Assembly (NCBI GenBank): GCA_002320665.1
Contig: DCKO01000089.1
Span: 7,575 to 41,351, forward strand
DNA length: 33,777 nt
Reading direction: 5' to 3'
Origin: Micavibrio sp. UBA1672
GTDB taxonomy: Bacteria > Pseudomonadota > Alphaproteobacteria > Micavibrionales > Micavibrionaceae
Made by a program: the position numbers and the translations under genes. Shown here piece after piece: positions 8,949 through 14,671 of this stretch. Numbering within the stretch: position 1 is the stretch's first letter; each line of letters starts with the position of its first letter. A model generated the notes under the pieces. That model had not been told where the DNA came from. It worked only from the letters and a program-made list of their open reading frames with translations, and did not search any database.

Positions 8949-9015
8949 AATCAAAGCAATCCACACTAGACATAAAAAGTATATGTATCGTTGTTTATAT
9001 TGTTGTGAGGGTCAA

Positions 9016-10179
9016 TCAAATTATAGCCCCTTTCTTGAGTAATCCATCCACGACAATATCGTCTTTAACCAACGGCACAAATTCTACCAGTTGTTGTTTT
9101 ATCCCGTTCAGGATTAAAAAGCGAGGGCAGGTTTTATTATTTTCCAAAACTTTTGTATCTGCTTTTAACCTGTACCATTGATGATTTTTCAGCCCCAGCG
9201 CAAGCCTTGCGCCGCGAACGCCCAAATTCTGACAGGCAACAACAAAGCCGATCATTTCCATGATTTTGCAGGGGCGTTTTTTCGGGAAGGCAGCGCGAAC
9301 GGCGTGGACAAGGCGTTCAATGTCCTTTGTGTCTATATTCATCAAATACAGCCCGTTTGTAATGGCTTCCCAATAATGCAGCAAAACGGCGCGTGAAAGG
9401 CTGGCATTGAATAATTCATCCAAGGTGCATTTCTGTTTGAAGCCCAGCGAATTAAACAACGGCTTTATTTTTCGGCTGGTCAATCGGATTTCAAAACGCA
9501 GAACTTCGGGTTTTCGTTTATCAAGAAACAGATCATCCATACATTCATAATCGTTTTCAATGCCGCGTTTCGCGCCATATTTACTGGCTTGTTCCAAATC
9601 TTTAACTTTGTCGTATAACGCGATTTCGTATGTGCTGGCATGGTATTTGACCATTTGCCCGCCATTACGAAAATCGGTCTGGGTTAAATCCAGTTTTGTT
9701 GAAATATCCAGTTTTTCCAATGCCTGTATTAACAAAAAACACGGCGTTGTCCGTTCCAGTAAAATGTTTTTACTGTAATGGATGGCGGTCACTTTTGCAT
9801 TTTTTAAGGATTCATAATCGACTTCAATCCCCATATCACTTAATGCTCTGAATAGTGCTGTTAAAACCGTTTCAAAATCATCGCGTCCGTTTAATTCCTG
9901 AAAGTTATTTCCGAACACCAATTTCGGCGCGGAAAACTCAATCCTTAACCATAAGGCACGGGCGCGATCCGTATATGGTTTTTTGAAAAGCGTCAGCCGT
10001 GGTTTGTACCCTTTGGCACTTTCTGCCTTTGTCGGATTATAAACAGCCTTGACCATGCCTTTGTCCCCGAACATGGGGTTATATATTGCCCATGCGTGAG
10101 GATTAAAGCGTTCAGGATATTTAATCTTGAAATCATGTTCCGGCAGTAAAATCGCAATCGTGTCCAGCATGGTTTTCAA
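9016..10179 (-). CDS. Putative phage/plasmid replication initiator, filamentous-phage gpII-like
   Basis: 387 aa. It opens MKTMLDTIAILLPEHDF; a second possible start is the Met of MLDTIAILL, three codons in. I see a pattern like filamentous phage gene II protein: an early hydrophobic strand, the segment NAKVTAIHYSKNILLE near the middle, then VLRFEIRLTSRKIKPLF followed by a Leu-rich helix, and KNHQWYRLKADTKVLE near the end. gpII nicks origin DNA and starts rolling-circle replication. A second catalytic His of an HUH motif is not obvious to me, so the assignment rests on overall pattern. The gene overlaps the SpoVG-like gene by 47 bases and is the last of the replication module before hsdR. It could also be an inactive relative. 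Confidence 0.5.
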   Translation of the reverse strand: MKTMLDTIAILLPEHDFKIKYPERFNPHAWAIYNPMFGDKGMVKAVYNPTKAESAKGYKPRLTLFKKPYTDRARALWLRIEFSAPKLVFGNNFQELNGRDDFETVLTALFRALSDMGIEVDYESLKNAKVTAIHYSKNILLERTTPCFLLIQALEKLDISTKLDLTQTDFRNGGQMVKYHASTYEIALYDKVKDLEQASKYGAKRGIENDYECMDDLFLDKRKPEVLRFEIRLTSRKIKPLFNSLGFKQKCTLDELFNASLSRAVLLHYWEAITNGLYLMNIDTKDIERLVHAVRAAFPKKRPCKIMEMIGFVVACQNLGVRGARLALGLKNHQWYRLKADTKVLENNKTCPRFLILNGIKQQLVEFVPLVKDDIVVDGLLKKGAII

Positions 10180-10441
10180 CCTTTTTCATTACATCGTTCA
10201 GCTTGTTTAAAATGGCGGTTTCAATCGCCTTTCCGGTTGTTTTATTGATTGGATAAAAAATATCGGCATTGTGCATTCCCATTTTCTTTGTCGGGTATGT
10301 CAGGCGGTATCCGTTGCCGTTCAATTTTTCGTGTATGCCAATACTGCCAAGATAAATGGCATCGTTGATGACCACGCTGGCAAAGCCAACCAAGCCATCT
10401 TTTGGCCTTATGGGGATGATATTCACTTCACTGATTTTCAT
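10133..10441 (-). CDS. SpoVG-family protein
   Basis: 102 aa. The sequence EVNIIPIRPKDGLVGFASVVI, then YLGSIGIHEKLNGNGYRLTYP, then FYPINKTTGKAIETAIL follows the SpoVG fold layout: a beta sheet then a long helix, with the conserved G-R/K loop and the HPIN-like FYPIN. SpoVG proteins are small nucleic-acid-binding regulators, and copies are common on plasmids and phages beside replication genes. It overlaps the nuclease-like gene upstream by 14 bases and the gpII-like gene downstream by 47 bases, so translation is likely coupled. The C-terminal tail DCDFTAGT beyond the usual end is probably an effect of that overlap. Confidence 0.78.
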   Translation of the reverse strand: MKISEVNIIPIRPKDGLVGFASVVINDAIYLGSIGIHEKLNGNGYRLTYPTKKMGMHNADIFYPINKTTGKAIETAILNKLNDVMKKVENHAGHDCDFTAGT

Positions 10442-11036
10442 TGTCAGAGCCTTTCTTTCTGTTAAGTGTAAGTGTGCTGAATGATTGGTTTTTCTTGACT
10501 TTTTGCAGGTTTCGCGATAGATTTTTTATATGCTTTGCATCCGTCACTTCCCCCAGTAATTGGAACTGGGCTGATTGTGACCAGTGCAAGGCTTTTTCTT
10601 TGTCCGCATATAACAGGCGGTCTTTTTCAATTTGCTCGTTAAACCATTGAATGCGGCGTTTGCTGTAAACACTTGCTATCCGGTTTATGCGGTGTTGTTG
10701 ATGCTGTCGATCAGGATGAATTATCACGATGACGGCATTTTTATCTTTGTCTGTGGCGTCAATAACAACGACAAGCGCATTCGGTTCGGTCGCAGATTGA
10801 AAGACAAAAATCGGCTTTTTCAATAAAGCAGGAAGCCTTTTAATAATACCAATGTCCAAATTGTGTTTTGTGATTATTTTGTGCAACGTTCTTTGGGTCA
10901 TCGCCAATTTAAAATGCGGTACACCGAAGGGCAAATACATACGGGGAACATCACCAAGTATTAAAACTGTGTCGCGATTTGCTCTTCCGGATAAAACATC
11001 GTCAATCTGTTTTGAAAAAATCAGGGTGTCAGTCAT
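10428..11036 (-). CDS. MuF-C / Barnase-EndoU-type nuclease-like domain protein
   Basis: 202 aa. It shows the pattern of the phage MuF C-terminal nuclease-like domain (the PBECR group): ILGDVPRMYLPFGVPHFKLAMTQ is the opening strand-helix, then HKIITKHNL, LPALLKKPIFVFQSATEPN, ALVVVIDATDK, IIHPD, INRIASVYSK and FNEQIEKDRLLYADKEKAL. In this family such domains are fused to phage capsid-associated MuF proteins as toxins or stand alone on mobile elements. Here it stands alone. The 61-aa gene before it ends in an ATGA overlap with this start, as in toxin-antitoxin pairs, but the pairing is inferred. Residues I would call catalytic cannot be fixed by eye. The C-terminal tail is rich in Lys, Ser and Asn. 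Confidence 0.58.
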   Translation of the reverse strand: MTDTLIFSKQIDDVLSGRANRDTVLILGDVPRMYLPFGVPHFKLAMTQRTLHKIITKHNLDIGIIKRLPALLKKPIFVFQSATEPNALVVVIDATDKDKNAVIVIIHPDRQHQQHRINRIASVYSKRRIQWFNEQIEKDRLLYADKEKALHWSQSAQFQLLGEVTDAKHIKNLSRNLQKVKKNQSFSTLTLNRKKGSDNENQ

Positions 11037-11218
11037 AAGCCAGCCCCGTCTTTTTCTTTTGTGTAAGACACGACTTTTTCCCGCTCATTAACTTGAATAA
11101 GCAGGGACATAAAGCCCGTCAGATTGTGGAAGGCATCGCCGGATTCAGAACGTGATAAGGGATTATCAACGCTATAGCGGTTCAGGGTTTCGTGAAATTG
11201 ATCGAAATTCTTCATCAC
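11033..11218 (-). CDS. Small protein, possible partner/antidote of the downstream nuclease-like protein
   Basis: 61 aa (MMKNFDQFHETLNRYSVDNP...). No known domain is recognised. It is a short, soluble, probably helical protein. Its stop overlaps the start of the 202-aa nuclease-like gene as ATGA, so the two are translationally coupled. It is the first gene of the leftward replication/restriction run and lies just downstream of a set of three helically spaced repeats. Coupling, small size and position make an antitoxin or regulator plausible; nothing in the sequence proves it. Confidence 0.6.
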   Translation of the reverse strand: MMKNFDQFHETLNRYSVDNPLSRSESGDAFHNLTGFMSLLIQVNEREKVVSYTKEKDGAGL

Positions 11219-11257
11219 ATCTTTCCAGTTACATCCCTGTCAATTTGGAAAATCGGG

Positions 11258-11291
11258 GGTGTGTGAACTGGTGTGTCAGTGGTGTGAAAAT
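11258..11291 (-). promoter_or_regulatory. Three tandem GGTGTG repeats, operator-like
   Basis: Three units, GGTGTGTGAACT, GGTGTGTCAGT and GGTGTGAAAAT, follow one another at 11-12-base intervals, that is one helical turn. They lie 40-75 bases upstream of the 61-aa gene start and downstream (in minus-strand sense) of the terminator at 11315-11340. The arrangement fits a regulator binding one DNA face beside the promoter. A TTGACA at 11239-11244 lies too close to the start codon to be a normal -35 box for it. Confidence 0.4.
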
Positions 11292-11314
11292 CGGTATGAA
11301 ATGAAGAAAAAATG

Positions 11315-11340
11315 AAAAAACCCCGCACAAGGGCGGGGTG
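11315..11340 (-). terminator. Rho-independent terminator of the 13463-11369 operon
   Basis: On the minus strand, CCCCGC and GCGGGG (6-bp perfect GC stem, 6-base loop) are followed by TTTTTT. It lies 29 bases after the stop of the 305-aa gene and separates that two-gene operon from the next leftward transcript. Confidence 0.88.
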
Positions 11341-11368
11341 TTAAAAGCGGATTAGAGGTGAGGTCAGA

Positions 11369-12286
11369 TCATCTATATTCCAACCAGTAATTTCCTTTTC
11401 GGTCGTTCTTGATAATGACGTTCCAAGCTGGATGATACTGTCCTTTTGGACGGAAGACGCTATTTAGCTTTTCTTGCATGGAACTTGTTGCGGCCATAAT
11501 TTCTGTCTTGTGTATAGGGCGTCCAGCCTTATCCAAGACTTCTAAAATTTCAGCCTGCAACTTTGTAAATTCATACTGTACGCCGTTAATAAAAGCTGTC
11601 CTGTATCCTTCACTGAATCCTGTCTGGTCAACACTAGCCCCCATTTTTTCGGCAAGGTATTGCGTGTTTAGGGTTAAGACTTGGCTTTGCCCCTCTATCG
11701 CGTCATCCATCAATACAAGGCGATTTTGGCTGGGAAGCCGTAAATAGACTGGAAGGTTCGATGATATAGCCAGAACCAGTGCAGGGGTGCTCGTATGCCG
11801 ATCCTGCAAATAATTTTGTAAGGCTTCGGCGGCTTCCTGATCTGCAAGCCTGCGCCCCAAAATCACAGGTGTTTTTCGTTTGTTTAGCCAAATAGAACCC
11901 AGAAACCAGATTTTATTATTCATTATGCTTTCAGGCTGGGCATTAGCGGGGATTTCCAACGCATCCATAACAACGCGCAGCATCGCATCAAAACTAACCT
12001 GAAAAACCAGAAGGTCATCATTTTTTATGGCTGTCCAGCCTGCTTTCGGCGAAAAATAAGCCATACCGCCATTATGACGCTGAACGGCGTAGGAACGATC
12101 TTCATCATCAACGGTAACATTCACATCCTGATTATGCTGCGCTGGGATAAGTACTTTTGTAGAAATAAGTTTCTTTGCAGCAGAATCCGAATAGTGTTCT
12201 TTCAGGTTTTGCGCTGTGATTTTGGCTGATGATGTTTCAGCCAGAACGCAGATCAGTTTAAATAGGTCGGTTTCTATTTTGGGCAC
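11369..12286 (-). CDS. Protein of unknown function, possible C-terminal winged helix (second gene of a coupled pair)
   Basis: 305 aa, not recognised. The N-terminal 50 residues look helical (TDLFKLICVLAETSSAKITAQNLKEHY), and a beta-rich middle follows (WFLGSIWLNKRKTPVILGRRLADQEAAEALQNYL). The last 70 residues (FTKLQAEILEVLDKAGRPIHKTEIMAATSS, then HPAWNVIIKNDRKGNYWLEY) have the helix-helix-wing order of a winged-helix DNA-binding domain. No transmembrane segment, signal peptide or nuclease motif is evident. Its ATG is one base past the stop of the 391-aa gene, so the two are made together. A strong terminator follows. A partner-dependent sensor or regulator is possible but not shown. Confidence 0.72.
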   Translation of the reverse strand: MPKIETDLFKLICVLAETSSAKITAQNLKEHYSDSAAKKLISTKVLIPAQHNQDVNVTVDDEDRSYAVQRHNGGMAYFSPKAGWTAIKNDDLLVFQVSFDAMLRVVMDALEIPANAQPESIMNNKIWFLGSIWLNKRKTPVILGRRLADQEAAEALQNYLQDRHTSTPALVLAISSNLPVYLRLPSQNRLVLMDDAIEGQSQVLTLNTQYLAEKMGASVDQTGFSEGYRTAFINGVQYEFTKLQAEILEVLDKAGRPIHKTEIMAATSSMQEKLNSVFRPKGQYHPAWNVIIKNDRKGNYWLEYR

Positions 12287-12287
12287 A

Positions 12288-13463
12288 TTAAATCTCTTTT
12301 AGAATCCCCCAACGTTTAAGATATTTATCGCCGATCAGTCTTTCTTTTTCTGTTTTATCTTTCAGATCGCATCCGTTTGGCCAACTTATTTTGACTGACA
12401 CAACTTTGCCCCGACGGCTTTCTGCATCAGGCATAAATTTGATAACGATTTTGACCTGTGCCAAAAGAAAACCGTTACGTAAAGGATCATGCGTATTGAA
12501 CCAGTCCTGCGATACATCATAAATCGTGCGGGTTTCAGAGGCGGTAACTTCCAGCATGACTTTATTGCTATTTTCATACGGTTTCAATTTCAACATCGTG
12601 ACCTTGACGGACTCTATGCCGTCATCTAAGTCAGTCGGGAAGTCGAAGGGACGCAGAAGTTTTGCAATATCGTACTGTTTTAACGGGACGGTTTCCCCTT
12701 CAATTTCTGTCTGTAACAACGTGCCGGAAAACGCCTTTGCGACTTCTTCGCGAACTTCTTTCGTGTTGGCGATAACCTCAATCTGCCCAGAAACAGGTTC
12801 GTATGTCAGAGCCATTTCAATGACCGGACGGAAGGTTTTTGCAATCAGATCATCATTTTCTAACGCCGTGTAACTTTCGGGAAGACCTTCCCTGTAAACC
12901 ATGATCTGGGCAATATTCAGTTCCTGATCTTCGCCATAGGGCTTTTTCCGGTCAAATATCTCAATTTTGATTTTGCCATTGATGCGAAAATATTCGGCAA
13001 TCCTTTGTTTGAAACCTTCAATATCTAATAAATCACGGCTGACAGTAATATTCTTTGGACCTACGAAGCCGCCCCACATCCGGCTTTTACGATAGTGATC
13101 GGTATAACGAATTTCTTCGGCCTTCCTAAAAGCTTCCTGATCCCGTAAAAAAACATAGAGTGCTCTGTCATGGGCATTTTGTAGTTTCTGGTATGCATCA
13201 AAATCCTTATCGGTAATAACAGACAAAAAAGCAGTCTGACCGATTTCATCGGTCATTTCGTTTATACGTTCCGCATTACTGTTCAGTTGTCCAAAATCTT
13301 CATCGTTCAGATCGTCAACGGCCTTCAATAAAGGTGCGGCTATATTTTTAGGCGGCTCGTTCCAATTTACCGCCTCCGAAAGATTGGATGGATATGCTCC
13401 GAAATAAGCCTGCAAGGATTCGCTGGGCGTGTTTCGAAAAAAATTAGCGATGTTTGCACTCAT
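12288..13463 (-). CDS. Protein of unknown function (first gene of a coupled pair)
   Basis: 391 aa, starting MSANIANFFRNTPSESLQ with a GAAGGAAG ribosome site. No motif that I can name is present. The first 150 residues are helical and charged. The rest alternates strands and acidic loops (IKIEIFDRKKPYGEDQELNIAQIM, MALTYEPVSGQIEVIANTKEVREEVAKAF). A C-terminal beta part reads like a binding surface (VKIVIKFMPDAESRRGKVVSVKISWPNG, CDLKDKTEKERLIGDKYLKRWG). No Walker, HNH, PD-(D/E)XK or methylase signature is seen. With the 305-aa partner it forms a closed two-gene operon at the end of element A, the cargo position of mobile elements. A two-component defence role is conceivable. Confidence 0.72.
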   Translation of the reverse strand: MSANIANFFRNTPSESLQAYFGAYPSNLSEAVNWNEPPKNIAAPLLKAVDDLNDEDFGQLNSNAERINEMTDEIGQTAFLSVITDKDFDAYQKLQNAHDRALYVFLRDQEAFRKAEEIRYTDHYRKSRMWGGFVGPKNITVSRDLLDIEGFKQRIAEYFRINGKIKIEIFDRKKPYGEDQELNIAQIMVYREGLPESYTALENDDLIAKTFRPVIEMALTYEPVSGQIEVIANTKEVREEVAKAFSGTLLQTEIEGETVPLKQYDIAKLLRPFDFPTDLDDGIESVKVTMLKLKPYENSNKVMLEVTASETRTIYDVSQDWFNTHDPLRNGFLLAQVKIVIKFMPDAESRRGKVVSVKISWPNGCDLKDKTEKERLIGDKYLKRWGILKEI

Positions 13464-13636
13464 GTCGCTTCCTTCATTACATAGTTCATCATTTTTTATA
13501 ATTCGATTTCATAATACTGGTTTTATAATGCGCCGCACAATAGGAACGAATAAAGAACACACAAGAAATATGTTTTGTAAACGCGCCCGCTTGCTTCGCT
13601 TGCTGCTTGGGGGCAGCTACGCTTCGCGGTCGCTTT
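13464..13636. other. Upstream region of the two-gene operon; no gene seen
   Basis: 173 bases without a supportable ORF. The first part is AT-rich (ATTATAAAAAATGATG on the minus strand) and probably carries the promoter of the 13463 gene. From about 13583 a GC-rich block begins, with the small hairpin GCTGC-TTGGGG-GCAGC near 13601-13616. Confidence 0.5.
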
Positions 13637-13674
13637 TTATCCAAATCGGGATTCTAATTCGTGTTGCCGCCGTG
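13637..13674 (-). repeat. Inverted degenerate copy of the tRNA-Glu 3' part (att relic 1)
   Basis: The minus strand here repeats the tRNA-Glu from the anticodon loop towards the acceptor end. CGGGATTC, AA, then CGTGTTGCCGCCGTG match the complement of tRNA bases 11-44, with three substitutions over 28 positions. ATCC four bases further out also fits. The match stops at the anticodon loop, the same edge as the window-wide att repeat. Confidence 0.65.
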
Positions 13675-13724
13675 TTGCAGGGGAAACAACATATTGAAAA
13701 TACAAGGTTCTTGATCGAAAAAAT

Positions 13725-13744
13725 GGGATTCGAACTGGTGTTGC
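13725..13744 (-). repeat. Inverted T-arm copy of tRNA-Glu (att relic 2)
   Basis: GGGATTCGAACTGGTGTTGC differs from the complement of tRNA-Glu bases 19-38 at 2 of 20 positions (TG in place of CC). It has the same orientation as relic 1, 50 bases away. Confidence 0.55.
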
Positions 13745-13832
13745 TTTTCTTAATAATCGCAGAAATCCATTGATTTTAAACGCATCTCTTCCGGTATTCT
13801 CTGAATGAAAAGCAGAATATCTTGATAGTGAT

Positions 13833-13863
13833 GGGTTCGAATTGTATCTATTACGGGATGCCA
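13833..13863 (+). repeat. Direct degenerate tRNA-Glu 3' end (att relic 3, junction of elements A and B)
   Basis: GGGTTCGAAT (13833-13842) and ACGGGATGCCA (13853-13863) match tRNA-Glu 25-34 and 40-50 exactly; the five bases between them are replaced by ten. The bases after CCA (ATT, then AT-rich, then a terminator) look like the 3' flank of a tRNA gene. It is read as a former attachment site between two tandem integrated elements. Confidence 0.7.
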
Positions 13864-13883
13864 ATTATTTCAATAAGATACGG

Positions 13884-13904
13884 ACACCCTGCGGGGTGTT
13901 TTTT
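13884..13904 (+). terminator. Rho-independent terminator, tRNA-type, after att relic 3
   Basis: ACACCC and GGGTGT pair around a TGCG loop and are followed by six T. The terminator lies 20 bases past the CCA of the tRNA-like relic, the usual place for a tRNA terminator. It also insulates the following operon from any leftover transcription. Confidence 0.85.
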
Positions 13905-13906
13905 CG

Positions 13907-13929
13907 TTTTTCGGTAAAATTTCGGTAAT
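13907..13929 (+). repeat. Candidate integrase arm-type site, left copy
   Basis: 23 bases identical to 33623-33645. The unit itself contains CGGTAA twice, 11 bases apart. One copy sits just inside each end of element B, and the right copy is directly upstream of the tyrosine integrase gene. This fits integrase arm-binding sites on attP. Confidence 0.7.
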
Positions 13930-13980
13930 GGGCAGTGTCTTTTGGAATAATGTAGATATTGATGCTTCAGTATTGTTCTT

Positions 13981-14127
13981 ATGTGGCCTAATGATTCTAC
14001 AGGTGAGGTACGTAAATCCTTAACAAAAGGAATAACTCGAAAATACCATGGGGATGTCCTGCTGACTGTTCCCCAAGCGGATAATGATAAAGATATAAAG
14101 CGGATTATAAAGGCTAGGCTCAGCTAA
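13981..14127 (+). CDS. Short ORF of unknown status, 48 codons
   Basis: ATG 13981 to TAA 14127 gives MWPNDSTGEVRKSLTKGITR followed by KYHGDVLLTVPQADNDKDIK and RIIKARLS. An in-frame TGA lies 19 bases before the ATG, and no clear ribosome site is seen. The product reads like normal protein rather than chance, and could be a real small gene or the tail of a decayed gene at the element boundary. It lies 97 bases before the vsr-like gene on the same strand. Confidence 0.3.
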   Translation: MWPNDSTGEVRKSLTKGITRKYHGDVLLTVPQADNDKDIKRIIKARLS

Positions 14128-14224
14128 AGAAAATTTCAATAATAGACAAAGTAAGTTACGTTATTAAGTTTGTTTTTTAAGACATATTGTTGCCATTCTC
14201 AACGCCTTAGATTAGCCTTTGTAT

Positions 14225-14647
14225 ATGGTTGATAGGTTTACGAAAAAAGAGCGCAGTCAAATTATGAGCTGCATATCTAGCAAAAATTCAAAGCCTGAAA
14301 TTGCTGTACGCTCATTACTTCATAGAGCCGGATACCGTTTTAGCCTTCATAGAAATAATTTGCCAGGAAAGCCAGATATATGTCTTCCGAAATATAACAC
14401 TGTTATTTTTGTACATGGATGTTATTGGCACCGGCACGAAGGATGTAAAAAAGGGCGTTCATTACCTGCAACTAATAAAAGCTTTTGGAAAGAAAAGTTC
14501 GCAAAAACAGTAAAAAGAGACATTAAAAGCAAAATAGAGCTGGAAAAATTAGGCTGGAATGTTTTAACTATCTGGGAATGCGAAATTAAGAATAAAGAGA
14601 CATTAGAAGAAACCTTGCTAAAAGGGCTCAAGGGGATTATTACATAA
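14225..14647 (+). CDS. vsr: Very-short-patch-repair (Vsr) type DNA nickase
   Basis: 140 aa from ATG 14225; a TTG two codons earlier is less likely. The sequence has the full Vsr signature: DRFTKKERSQIMSCISSKNS, KPEIAVRSLLHRAGYRF, LPGKPDICLPKYNTVIFVHG, then CYWHRHEGC. The conserved catalytic Asp is in KPDI and the family's His/Cys-rich motif is intact. The end WNVLTIWECEIK is also typical. Vsr nicks 5' of T in T:G mismatches that arise by deamination of 5-methylcytosine. That fits the C5 methyltransferase five genes downstream in the same operon. The next gene begins 24 bases after the stop. The ribosome site is weak. Confidence 0.95.
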   Translation: MVDRFTKKERSQIMSCISSKNSKPEIAVRSLLHRAGYRFSLHRNNLPGKPDICLPKYNTVIFVHGCYWHRHEGCKKGRSLPATNKSFWKEKFAKTVKRDIKSKIELEKLGWNVLTIWECEIKNKETLEETLLKGLKGIIT

Positions 14648-14671
14648 TACCAATAACCGATAGTTGAATGA

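Noticed and set aside
8946..8966. GTG at 8964-8966 as the hsdR start
   Set aside because: It would add MWIALI without a better ribosome site; ATG 8946-8948 gives the usual MTEQ-type start.
11239..11244. TTGACA as the -35 box of the 61-aa gene
   Set aside because: A -10 box at normal spacing would overlap the start codon, so it cannot drive this start in the usual way.
13583..13636. GC-rich block as a small RNA gene
   Set aside because: Only one short hairpin (GCTGC/GCAGC), no terminator after it and no end-to-end pairing.
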